From: an uncultured Bacilli bacterium
GTDB lineage: Bacteria > Bacillota_I > Bacilli_A > RF39 > UBA660
Direction of reading: 5' to 3'
DNA length: 64,000 nucleotides
Assembly: GCA_934182615.1 (NCBI GenBank)
Contig: CAKPRO010000008.1
Span: 11,828 to 75,827, forward strand
The notes beneath the pieces are model-generated. The model saw nothing but the letters and a program-made list of their open reading frames with translations. It had not been told where the DNA came from and made no database searches. Positions within the stretch are counted from its first letter, which is position 1, and every line of letters begins with the position of its first letter. Of this stretch, positions 1 to 8,045 are shown piece by piece. Both the position numbers and the translations under genes were made by a program.

Positions 1-2
1 CT

Positions 3-530
3 TATCTTGCTACACAGATTGAACTTGATAGGGCGATGGAGAGTTTAATTAAGAAGTTAGATGATAAGGGTATTCTTAAGGATACGGTAATTGTCATGCT
101 AGCGGATCATTATCCTTATGGGTTAGATTTAGATGAGATTAATGAATTATCTAGTTATAAGAGAGATGAGTTATTTGAGATTAATCATAATTCTCTTGTG
201 ATATATAATAGTGAGATGAAGAATGTTAATATTAGTAAGACTGGTATGCCTATTGATGTTTTACCTACGGTATATAATTTATTTGGTATTAGATATGATT
301 CTAGGTTACTAGCGGGTAATGATCTTTTATCTAATAGTGAGGGTATGGTTATTTTAGATAATTTATCTTGGATTACTGATAAGGGTAGATATAATAGTCT
401 TAATGGTAAATATAGTGGTGATATTGATAGTGATTATATTAGTAATATTAATAATATTATTCAGAATAAGATTATTTTTAGTAGGAATATGATTACTTAT
501 GATGGTTATAGATATATTAAAGAGAAATAG
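3..530 (+). CDS. LTA synthase-like sulfatase-fold protein, C-terminal part (5' end outside window)
   Basis: The reading frame is open to the left edge of the window, so only the last 175 or so residues are present and the ATG at 36 is internal. The motif ADHYPYGLD followed by a stretch ending in IDVLPTVYNLFGI matches the C-terminal half of the extracellular alkaline-phosphatase/sulfatase domain of lipoteichoic acid synthases, which polymerise glycerol phosphate on the outer face of the membrane. The Asp-His pair in ADH is expected to bind the catalytic metal. The membrane part and the catalytic Thr lie upstream and cannot be checked, so another phosphoglycerol transferase of the same fold is possible. 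Confidence 0.75.
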   Translation, partial: YLATQIELDRAMESLIKKLDDKGILKDTVIVMLADHYPYGLDLDEINELSSYKRDELFEINHNSLVIYNSEMKNVNISKTGMPIDVLPTVYNLFGIRYDSRLLAGNDLLSNSEGMVILDNLSWITDKGRYNSLNGKYSGDIDSDYISNINNIIQNKIIFSRNMITYDGYRYIKEK

Positions 531-551
531 AAGTTGTTTCTCTTTTTCTTT

Positions 552-608
552 CACTCTAAGCTATAATCTTAGAGTGTTGTTGTTAGCCTAAAGAGAGTCT
601 AACAACAA
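552..608 (-). repeat. Twin-hairpin element e1
   Basis: Two adjacent perfect hairpins: arms 552-560 and 568-576 (9 bp, 7-nt loop), then arms 578-586 and 599-607 (9 bp, 12-nt loop starting CCTA and ending AGT), separated by one base. The geometry and loops match seven other intergenic copies in this window. By loop orientation this copy is on the minus strand. It lies between the LTA-synthase-like gene and priA and could also act as a terminator, but there is no clean T run after it. Confidence 0.7.
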
Positions 609-857
609 GATATCAACCATATTTATTATATTTGGGTTAATACTTTTTTGATAAAGAGAGGGTATAATTATCTTTTTTAAATATATCATAATAGTGTATT
701 TTAAAAAAATAATCTTAAAATAGCGATTATTATTTAAATATTTGTGAAAAAATCACAAAAATAGCAAAAATAAGTGTACTTTTTGATTATTTTAATTAAT
801 AAAAGATATGTACTTTAGAGATAGTTTTTAGTATAATAGTTATTAGGTGATATTAGT
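609..857. other. AT-rich intergenic region upstream of priA
   Basis: No ORF is supported here. A TATAAT at 833-838, preceded by a TAG that may serve as an extended -10, is the best candidate for the priA promoter, but there is no convincing -35. The ribosome binding site is the weak AGGTGAT just before the priA start. Confidence 0.4.
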
Positions 858-3032
858 ATGTATGTAGAAGTATTAACACAAATTAGTGCTAAAGCAGTAG
901 ATCAGTATTATGTATATTCAGTACCAGAAGTATTTAGAGATAATATTAAGATTGGTATTAGAGTTAGAATACCTTTTGGTAAGATGGAATTAGAAGGATT
1001 TGTTATGAATATTCTTAATGATACTGATTATGATAAGAGTAAGATTAAAGATATTAGTGATGTAGTAGATGATAGGCCAGTACTTAATAAAGAGATGCTT
1101 CTACTGGGTAAATATATGAGTAAGCATTTATTATGTTCACTTGTTAGTGCTTATCAAGTAATGCTTCCTAAAGCTTTAAAGGCTAAAGTTAATACTAATA
1201 TTAAAATTAAATATAATAAATATTTAAGAAGAACTAAGAGTATTGAAGAGATAGATAAATATATTAGTAGTTGTAGGTATGAAGGACAAGTTAATTTACT
1301 TTGTAAGTTAAAAGAGGGAGATGTTCTTATTACTAAGATGTCTAGTACGATTAATACGATTATTAAGAATGGATTAGGGGAAATATATTTAGAAGAAGAT
1401 AAAAGATATGCTTATACAGGAATAAGTGATTATAAGAGGGTAGTACTAAATGAAGAACAAGAGAGGGCTAAAGATATAGTAGTTAATTCATTTGGAGAGG
1501 CTAATACTTATTTATTATATGGAGTTACTGGTTCTGGTAAAACAGAAGTATATATGAGTATTATTGAAGATGCTTTAAAGTTAGGTAAAGAAGCGATTAT
1601 GTTAGTACCAGAAATTAGTTTAACTCCTCAAGTAGTAGGAAAGTTTATATCTAGATTTGGTGATGTAGTAGCGGTATTACATTCTAAATTATCTGATACT
1701 GAGAGATATGATGAATATAGAAAGATAACTGATGGAGAAGCTAAGATTGTTATTGGTACAAGAAGTGCTATCTTTGTTCCTTTTAATAATATTGGAGTTA
1801 TTATAATAGACGAAGAACATACGGGTAGTTATAAACAAGAGAATCATCCTAGGTATAATGCTAAAGATATTGCTATTCTTAGAAGTAAATATCATAAATG
1901 TCCTGTAGTTATGGGAAGTGCTACTCCTAGTTTGGAGTCTTTTGCTAGAGCAGGTAATAAAGTATATAAGTTATTAGTATTATCTAAAAGACCTAGTAGT
2001 AGTACAATGCCTAATGTTGAGATTATTGATATGAAAGAAGAAGTTAAGAAAGGTAATTTTATTTTATCTGATACTTTGAAGAATAAGATTAAAGAAAAAC
2101 TAGATAGACAGGAACAGAGTATTATTTTACTTAACAGAAGAGGATACTCTAGTGTTATTAGCTGCAGGGAATGTGGTTATACTGAGAAGTGTCCTAAGTG
2201 TGATGTTACTTATACTTATCATAAGACAAGTAATAATTTAAAATGCCACTACTGCGGTACTGCTAAAGTACCTAGTAAGGTATGTCCTAAATGTGGTGGT
2301 AACTTAAGAGATTTTGGACTTGGTACTGAGAAATTAGAAGAAGAATTAAATAAATTATTTAAAGCAAGAATAGTTAGAATGGATGTTGATACTACTAGTA
2401 AAAAAGGAGAACATCAGAAGATTATTGATGACTTTGGAGAACATAAATATGATATTTTAATTGGTACACAGATGATTGCTAAGGGACTTGATTTTCCACT
2501 TGTTACTTTAGTAGGAGTAGTATCAGTAGATTCTTCACTTATGGCTCCAGATTTTAGAGCTAGTGAAAATACTTTTCAGTTACTTTCGCAAGTAGCAGGA
2601 AGAGCGGGCAGAAGTACTTCAAAGGGAGAAGTTATTATTCAAACTTATAATCCTGATCATTATAGTATTATGCTAGCTAAAGATCATGATTATTTAAAAT
2701 TTTATAAGGAAGAAATGAGTATTAGAAAGATGCTTAAATATCCTCCATACTATTATTTAACATTAGTTAGTATATCTTCAAGAGATTATGAAGGAGGATT
2801 TAAAGAGGCTAATAAGATAGGTAATTATTTAAGAAGTAAACTTGGTAATTCAATTATACTTGGCCCTACTACTAGTAGTGCATTTAAGATAAATAATATT
2901 TATCATTATCAGATTATTATTAAATATCAAAAAGAAGATAATTTAATTAATACTTTAAATTTTATTATTGATATGTATAAAAATAATAATAAGATAGATG
3001 TAGAAGTAGATTTTAATCCAATTAGAGTATAA
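858..3032 (+). CDS. priA: Primosomal protein N' (PriA replication-restart helicase)
   Basis: A 724-residue superfamily 2 DNA helicase that reloads the replisome at stalled forks. The N-terminal DNA-binding domain (about residues 1-105) is followed by Walker A GVTGSGKTE near residue 222, a DEEH Walker B box near 318, and a zinc-binding insert with paired cysteines (CRECGY, CPKC, CHYC, CPKCGG) near 436-478. The later helicase motifs (GTQMIAKGLDFP, QVAGRAGR) are intact. Length and domain order are normal for the family. The gene stands alone and faces the pseudouridine synthase across a shared terminator. Confidence 0.95.
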   Translation: MYVEVLTQISAKAVDQYYVYSVPEVFRDNIKIGIRVRIPFGKMELEGFVMNILNDTDYDKSKIKDISDVVDDRPVLNKEMLLLGKYMSKHLLCSLVSAYQVMLPKALKAKVNTNIKIKYNKYLRRTKSIEEIDKYISSCRYEGQVNLLCKLKEGDVLITKMSSTINTIIKNGLGEIYLEEDKRYAYTGISDYKRVVLNEEQERAKDIVVNSFGEANTYLLYGVTGSGKTEVYMSIIEDALKLGKEAIMLVPEISLTPQVVGKFISRFGDVVAVLHSKLSDTERYDEYRKITDGEAKIVIGTRSAIFVPFNNIGVIIIDEEHTGSYKQENHPRYNAKDIAILRSKYHKCPVVMGSATPSLESFARAGNKVYKLLVLSKRPSSSTMPNVEIIDMKEEVKKGNFILSDTLKNKIKEKLDRQEQSIILLNRRGYSSVISCRECGYTEKCPKCDVTYTYHKTSNNLKCHYCGTAKVPSKVCPKCGGNLRDFGLGTEKLEEELNKLFKARIVRMDVDTTSKKGEHQKIIDDFGEHKYDILIGTQMIAKGLDFPLVTLVGVVSVDSSLMAPDFRASENTFQLLSQVAGRAGRSTSKGEVIIQTYNPDHYSIMLAKDHDYLKFYKEEMSIRKMLKYPPYYYLTLVSISSRDYEGGFKEANKIGNYLRSKLGNSIILGPTTSSAFKINNIYHYQIIIKYQKEDNLINTLNFIIDMYKNNNKIDVEVDFNPIRV

Positions 3033-3037
3033 ATAAA

Positions 3038-3066
3038 ACATTTCTAAAAAAGTAGAAATGTTTTTG
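3038..3066. terminator. Bidirectional terminator between priA and the rluD-like gene
   Basis: Arms 3038-3045 and 3054-3061 pair over 8 bp, with a T run on the plus side and an A run on the other side that serves the minus-strand gene. Confidence 0.8.
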
Positions 3067-3102
3067 CTTTTTATATAATAGGAACTTTAGATTTAACTAG
3101 TA

Positions 3103-3942
3103 CTATTTTGTTATATCATAAAATTCTTTTGGTATATCACTAGTAAATATCATTAGCTTATTTGTAAGGGGATTAATTATTTCTAGTTTGTTAGCATGTA
3201 GTGCTAATCTATTTAGAGAATTATCTCTACTGTGGTAGCGGCTATCTCCAAGGATGGGATGATTTATATCATACATATGACATCTTATTTGATTTCTTCT
3301 TCCGGTAGATATTAATATTCTTAGCAGAGAGTATTTATTGTTATATTTTATTCTTTCATAATCTGTTATAGAAAATAGGCCATCTTTGTTTTTTGATGAA
3401 TATACTTGAAGAGTTTTAGACATTTTTAAATATGATTCAATATGACCATGAGAATTAGTTATGCCTTCAACAACCGCAGTGTATTCTCTCTTTTTAGTTA
3501 AGTTATTCCAATTTTCTTGGTATAATTTTTGTATCTTTTGATTTTTAGCAAACATTATTACTCCAGATGTATCATAGTCTAATCTATGTATTACGAATAC
3601 TTTTTTGTTTTCTTTTTTTAAATAGTTAGATACTTCACGATATAACGTTTTTTCTTTTTCTTTTTCGTTTGATATTGTTAATATTTTAGTTGGTTTATCT
3701 ATAACAATAATATCATTATCTTCATATATTATTTTTAGTGTAAAAGTGTTTTCTTTGATGCTTTTACCTATAGTTATAATATCATTTTTATGGACGATAT
3801 AGTTATATTGGGTTACTGTTTTATTGTTTACATATATACATTTATTCTTTAGTAAAGTTTTAATATTATTTTTTGATTTATTTAAGTTTTCTCTTAAATA
3901 ATTATATATTTCAGCATCATATTCTACTATTATTTTATTCAT
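3103..3942 (-). CDS. RluA/RluD-family pseudouridine synthase
   Basis: Converts specific uridines in rRNA or tRNA to pseudouridine. An N-terminal S4-like RNA-binding region (residues about 10-70) precedes the catalytic domain with the signature HRLDYDTSG, whose Asp is the nucleophile, and a C-terminal GRRNQIRCHM motif. The start is set at the ATG at 3942, because AGGAAG lies 8 nt upstream; a GTG at 3951 directly abuts that site and is unlikely to be used. About 280 residues is normal. Which RNA site is modified (RluA, RluC or RluD type) cannot be told from sequence alone. Confidence 0.9.
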   Translation of the reverse strand: MNKIIVEYDAEIYNYLRENLNKSKNNIKTLLKNKCIYVNNKTVTQYNYIVHKNDIITIGKSIKENTFTLKIIYEDNDIIVIDKPTKILTISNEKEKEKTLYREVSNYLKKENKKVFVIHRLDYDTSGVIMFAKNQKIQKLYQENWNNLTKKREYTAVVEGITNSHGHIESYLKMSKTLQVYSSKNKDGLFSITDYERIKYNNKYSLLRILISTGRRNQIRCHMYDINHPILGDSRYHSRDNSLNRLALHANKLEIINPLTNKLMIFTSDIPKEFYDITK

Positions 3943-4092
3943 TTTTTTCACTTCCTATATAATATTATACACTAAATATGATGGTTTTTAAAGTTAATTT
4001 TTTTTGTAGAGAATTGTGGTGACATTACGTTCAAAACATAGTAAACTTATATTGCTAGGATAATATATTATCCAGAGGAAAGGAGAAGAAGA

Positions 4093-4643
4093 ATGGAAAA
4101 ACAAAGAAGAATTAACACACTTGTAATTTGTGGATTATTAATTGTAGTAGGGGCAATGACTATTGGTTTTGCGGCTTTAAGTCAAAGACTTGATATTGAA
4201 GGAACTGCTACTGTTAAGAGTGCTGCAAGTAGTTGGAATGTATACTTTTCAAAAGTAGATAATAATACAGCTGGTAATGGTTCATTTAGTACTCCACCTG
4301 CTATTTCTACTGATAGTAATAATTCTGGCAGCGATAACAAAATTACATTTGCTTGTGATTTAGCAGCTCCTGGGGACTCTTGTACTGTAACTGCTACTGT
4401 TAAAAATGGTGGTACTACTGTAGCTAAGTATAAAGGTTATACTTTAAGTGTTGGTGGACTTTATCACCAGCGTATTATGATAGTAATCAAGCAAAAGTTG
4501 GTTTATTTATTGTTCAGACTGGTGGTAGTATTACTGACTGGCCAAATACTAATACTATTATTAATTCGGCTGGTATTAGACCGGTTATTACTGTTAATGG
4601 TAATTATACTATTAGTGGTAGTGATCCATATTACTTTAATTAA
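4093..4643 (+). pseudogene. Broken chimera: TasA/CalY-like N-terminus joined out of frame to a DUF6273-like C-terminus
   Basis: The first 120 residues look like a secreted TasA/camelysin-type protein: hydrophobic signal, then GFAALSQRLDIEGTATV and a beta-rich region. Near 4450-4460 the frame changes. From there the original frame gives a Leu/Val-rich nonsense tail, while the neighbouring frame reads WTLSPAYYDSNQAKVGLF and later AGIRPVITVNG, ending at a TAA at 4641. That ending is typical of the C-terminal domain seen intact in the gene at 24909. I infer a deletion that removed the middle of the protein and left the ends out of frame. A strong RBS (GGAAAGGAG) remains before the ATG. Confidence 0.7.
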
Positions 4644-4644
4644 T

Positions 4645-4668
4645 AGGACTAAACTAGTCCTTTTTTTC
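4645..4668 (+). terminator. Intrinsic terminator after the chimeric pseudogene
   Basis: AGGACT at 4645-4650 pairs with AGTCCT at 4656-4661 and runs into seven T. Confidence 0.8.
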
Positions 4669-4690
4669 ATATTATGTTTTAGGTGATTAT

Positions 4691-5773
4691 ATGAAGAAAA
4701 TTTTGGGTTTATTGATTATTTTATTGGTTATAACTACTACTAATGTTAATGCTAGTACTAGTAGTGCTTCTTCGTATATTTTGATGGATCAGACTACTGG
4801 GAGAGTACTTACTGGTAAGGATATTCATGGTAAGAGACTTATTGCTTCTATTACTAAGATTATGACTGCTACTTTGGCTATTGAAAGTGGTAAATTAGAT
4901 GATGTTGTAGTAGTTGATGATGCTATTTTAGATGCTTATGGTTCTGGTATATATATAGAAGTAGGGGAAGAAATTACTTTGCGAGATTTGGTATATGGAT
5001 TAATGCTTAGGAGTGGTAATGATGCTGCTAGTATGATTGCTAAATATGTTGGTGGAAATAGTGAAGAGTTTGTTAATATGATGAATAATAAGGCTACTAG
5101 CATTGGAATGAAAAATACTACATTTTATAATCCGAGTGGTCTTCCGACTCCACATGGTAATTATTCTTCTGTTTATGATATGGGACTTCTTACTAGATAT
5201 GCTATGAAATATGAAGAGTATAGAAATATTGTAAAAACAAAAGAATATAAGGTTACTACCAATAAAAAAACTTATTTATGGAAAAATAAAAATAAGTTAC
5301 TTAGATATGATTATATTACGGGTGGTAAGACTGGATATACTGAGGAATCAGGAAGAACACTTGTTAGTTCTGGTAGTATTGATGATATGAATTTGATAGT
5401 GGTTACTATTAGAGACAGTGATGATTGGAATACACATACTTCTTTATATGAATATGCTAGGGATAATTATATTGGTTATAGGGTACTTAATAGAAGCAAG
5501 TTTAGAGTGTATGGAGATAATTATTATAAGAATGATAGTTTATATATTAAGAATGATGTTTTTATACCACTTATGAAAAATGAAAAGAAATCTTTAATTA
5601 GTCACATTATATTAGATAAAAAAAATAATTATAATGATAATGACAAAGTAGGAGTTAATCAGATATTACTTAATGATTTATTGTTGTATGAAGAAGATAT
5701 TTATGTTAATAAGAATAATACTAAATATAAAAGTAATATATTTAGTATTATAAGAAGATGGTTTAATGATTAA
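4691..5773 (+). CDS. dacB: D-alanyl-D-alanine carboxypeptidase (DacB/DacF type penicillin-binding protein)
   Basis: Trims the terminal D-Ala from peptidoglycan stem peptides outside the membrane. A signal peptide covers residues 1-21. All three active-site motifs are present: SITK at 53-56 (nucleophile Ser53, Lys56), SGN at 108-110, and KTG at 213-215. The gene overlaps spmA by 8 bp, and the order carboxypeptidase-spmA-spmB is that of the Bacillus subtilis dacB operon, which is expressed in the mother cell and tunes spore cortex cross-linking. That context is why dacB is preferred over dacA or dacF, although the protein alone would not distinguish them. Confidence 0.85.
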   Translation: MKKILGLLIILLVITTTNVNASTSSASSYILMDQTTGRVLTGKDIHGKRLIASITKIMTATLAIESGKLDDVVVVDDAILDAYGSGIYIEVGEEITLRDLVYGLMLRSGNDAASMIAKYVGGNSEEFVNMMNNKATSIGMKNTTFYNPSGLPTPHGNYSSVYDMGLLTRYAMKYEEYRNIVKTKEYKVTTNKKTYLWKNKNKLLRYDYITGGKTGYTEESGRTLVSSGSIDDMNLIVVTIRDSDDWNTHTSLYEYARDNYIGYRVLNRSKFRVYGDNYYKNDSLYIKNDVFIPLMKNEKKSLISHIILDKKNNYNDNDKVGVNQILLNDLLLYEEDIYVNKNNTKYKSNIFSIIRRWFND

Positions 5774-6350
5774 TTATTTGTGGGGATTATTTATTGTTAT
5801 AGGGGTTATTTTTAGTATTATTAATGGTAATAATGATATAGGTAATAGTATATTATCTTCGGGGAAAAAGAGTATAGAAATGATAATGGCTATTGTTCCT
5901 CTTATGTGTTTATGGCTTGGTACAATGAAAATAGCGGAGGTATCAGGACTTCTTGATATGATATCTAATAAATTATCTAGAATGGTTAGAGTTTTATTCC
6001 CTGAAATACCTAAAGGTGATAGGGCTATTGGATATATTAGTTCAAATATTGTGATGAATATGTTAGGGCTTGGGAATGCTGCTACTCCATTTGGGCTTAA
6101 GGCAATGGGTGAACTTAAAAGACTTAATGGTAATGATAATGTAGCATCTAGATCAATGATTACTTTTTTAGTTATTAATACGGCATCAGTTACGATTATT
6201 CCTACTACTGTTATTAGTATTAGAATGTTAAATAATAGTATTAATCCTACAGATATTGTACCTGCTACTATTATTACTACTTTTTTATCTACTTTTTTGG
6301 CATTATTATTTGATAGATTGTTTTATATTATATGGAGAAAGAAAATATGA
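5766..6350 (+). CDS. spmA: Spore maturation protein A (SpmA)
   Basis: A 194-residue multi-pass membrane protein with the nucleoside-recognition (Gate) fold. Typical SpmA stretches are visible, such as MKIAEVSGLLDMISNKLS and MLGLGNAATPFGLKAMGEL. SpmA and SpmB act together in spore core dehydration in Bacillus. It overlaps the upstream carboxypeptidase by 8 bp and ends in an ATGA overlap with spmB, so the three genes form one translationally coupled operon. Confidence 0.9.
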   Translation: MINYLWGLFIVIGVIFSIINGNNDIGNSILSSGKKSIEMIMAIVPLMCLWLGTMKIAEVSGLLDMISNKLSRMVRVLFPEIPKGDRAIGYISSNIVMNMLGLGNAATPFGLKAMGELKRLNGNDNVASRSMITFLVINTASVTIIPTTVISIRMLNNSINPTDIVPATIITTFLSTFLALLFDRLFYIIWRKKI

Positions 6351-6859
6351 TTGGGTATTTTATTCCTTTGGTTGTTTGTGTAATTCTTATATATGGTATT
6401 TATAAGAAAGTAGATATTTTTGATACTTTTATAGTAGGAGTAAAAGAGGGAATGAAACTTAGTGTTAATTTGTTTCCTACTATTTTTACTATGATTATTG
6501 CTATTACTATGATTACGGATAGTAATGTTATTTTTTATATTTGTAATTTATTTGGTTCTTTTTTGGGAAAGATAGGATTTCCTAGTGAAGTTATTCCTTT
6601 AGCAATGCTTAGACCAATATCAGGCTCTAGTTCTTTAGTTCTTTTGAATGATTTACTTAGTAGGTATGGAGCGGATTCTTTTATTGGTAGATTAGCTTCA
6701 GTAATGCAGGGATCTACTGATACTACAATATATATTATTAGTATGTATTTTTCTAGTGTTGGGATAAAAAAAATAAAGTATTCTTTACTTGCTGGTTTAT
6801 TAGCGGATCTTGTTAGTGTTATAATTAGTTTTATTGTTGTTAAAATTATGTTTGGATAA
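6347..6859 (+). CDS. spmB: Spore maturation protein B (SpmB)
   Basis: Membrane partner of SpmA with the same Gate fold; RPISGSSSLVLLNDLL and QGSTDTTIYIISMYF are typical SpmB motifs. The start is placed at the ATG at 6347, inside the ATGA overlap with the spmA stop, because GGAG lies 9 nt upstream; an earlier in-frame ATG at 6332 lacks a site. The operon closes with a short terminator. Confidence 0.9.
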   Translation: MIGYFIPLVVCVILIYGIYKKVDIFDTFIVGVKEGMKLSVNLFPTIFTMIIAITMITDSNVIFYICNLFGSFLGKIGFPSEVIPLAMLRPISGSSSLVLLNDLLSRYGADSFIGRLASVMQGSTDTTIYIISMYFSSVGIKKIKYSLLAGLLADLVSVIISFIVVKIMFG

Positions 6860-6868
6860 AAATAAAAA

Positions 6869-6886
6869 AGCCTATATAGGCTTTGT
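6869..6886 (+). terminator. Terminator after spmB
   Basis: AGCCTA at 6869-6874 and TAGGCT at 6877-6882 form a short stem followed by T. Confidence 0.6.
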
Positions 6887-6894
6887 AATTATTA

Positions 6895-6971
6895 TGGTAG
6901 CGAGAGGGGGATTCGAACCCTCGACCCTTCGGGTATGAACCGAATGCTCTAGCCAACTGAGCTATCTCGCC
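6895..6971 (-). tRNA. tRNA-Met(CAT), elongator type
   Basis: A 77-nt cloverleaf on the minus strand including an encoded CCA end. The anticodon loop reads TTCATAC with stem TTCGG/CCGAA. The body resembles the Bacillus elongator tRNA-Met, including the G1-U72 end. A tRNA-Ile2 with a lysidine-modified CAT cannot be fully excluded. Confidence 0.92.
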
Positions 6972-6986
6972 GTCAAATGTAATATA

Positions 6987-7015
6987 ATTATATTACATTT
7001 TTTTGGTTTTGTCTA
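6987..7015 (-). promoter_or_regulatory. Promoter of tRNA-Met
   Basis: On the minus strand: -35 TAGACA (7015-7010), a 17-bp spacer and -10 TATAAT (6992-6987), 15 nt before the tRNA. The -10 lies inside a perfect 24-bp palindrome (6976-6999). Confidence 0.7.
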
Positions 7016-7026
7016 GTACTTTTTGA

Positions 7027-7905
7027 TTATTTGTATAATTCTTTGTTAAATAATTCTAAATTATTATTCATAATGGTTATATAACTTTCATTTGAATTGG
7101 TAATACCACCATCAATTGATTCCATAGTGTTTATGGTTACTAGTTCAAGATTGTAGTCTTCAATTAGTTTTTGACAGGTTGAGTTTGTTTCAGTGTTTGA
7201 AGTATAGATATATTTTATTTCGCCATTTCTGATTAATTTTTTTACTTCGTCAATAATATTTTCATTTAAGGCATCTGTTTCTTCTAGAGAAATTACTTTT
7301 AAGTTATATTTTTCTAGATATTTAAACATATCATTATCAACAACAATTGTTTTATATGGGGCTAGGCTTATTGATTCTTTCATATCAGCGTCTAATCTTG
7401 ATATATTATATTTTAATTCATCATATTTATTTTCAATACCTGTTCCTTCGTCATTAGATATTAGATATGGGTTAGTTATATATTCTAAAAGACCATTTTT
7501 AGTGTTTTGAGCCATCATTAAATAGTTATATGGATTAAGCCAAAGTTCGGCGATATCATTTTCATAAGTCATTCCCATTGATACATCTATTACTTTTAAT
7601 TTTTTGTTGTAATTGATCATCTTTACGGCATAGTCTCTTTCACGATCTAGACTATTAAATACGAATAGGTCAGTATTTGAATATTCTTTTAATTTCTTGT
7701 CGGATAATTCAAAATCTTTAGTATTTACTCCGGATGGATAAATACTATAAACAGAACTATTATTACCATATAAACTTGTTATTAGATATTTTATTGGGTA
7801 AGTGGTCGTATATATATTAATATTTTCCATACTATCTTTAGTTATGTTACATCCTGATAGTAAGAATACTCCTAATAATAATATTAATAATTTTAATTTT
7901 TTCAT
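7027..7905 (-). CDS. ZnuA/TroA-family substrate-binding lipoprotein lacking metal-ligand histidines
   Basis: A lipoprotein signal ending in the lipobox LLSGC is followed by the two-lobed metal-binding fold of cluster 9 solute receptors, with a long central helix. The usual ligand motifs are degenerate: the DPHxYEP region reads NTKDFELSD, the DPHxWLDP region reads IAELWLNPYN, and the third His motif reads VDNDMFKYLEKYNL. No His remains at any of the three sites. No permease or ATPase gene is nearby. The ATG at 7905 is chosen because GAAGGA lies 7-8 nt upstream. It may bind another ligand or be a structural paralogue; I cannot say which. Confidence 0.75.
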   Translation of the reverse strand: MKKLKLLILLLGVFLLSGCNITKDSMENINIYTTTYPIKYLITSLYGNNSSVYSIYPSGVNTKDFELSDKKLKEYSNTDLFVFNSLDRERDYAVKMINYNKKLKVIDVSMGMTYENDIAELWLNPYNYLMMAQNTKNGLLEYITNPYLISNDEGTGIENKYDELKYNISRLDADMKESISLAPYKTIVVDNDMFKYLEKYNLKVISLEETDALNENIIDEVKKLIRNGEIKYIYTSNTETNSTCQKLIEDYNLELVTINTMESIDGGITNSNESYITIMNNNLELFNKELYK

Positions 7906-7993
7906 TTTTATTCCTTCTTTCATTCTTTTTATATATTAATATTACTATATTTTTATTTTTTTGTAAATAGATAGAAAAAATAAATTTTTATTA

Positions 7994-8022
7994 TTGATAA
8001 AAATACATATATATTGTATAAT
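7994..8022 (+). promoter_or_regulatory. Promoter of the gene at 8046
   Basis: -35 TTGATA, a 17-bp spacer and -10 TATAAT, followed by GATAGGAGAG as ribosome binding site. Confidence 0.75.
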
Positions 8023-8045
8023 TATATTGATGATAGGAGAGTACT

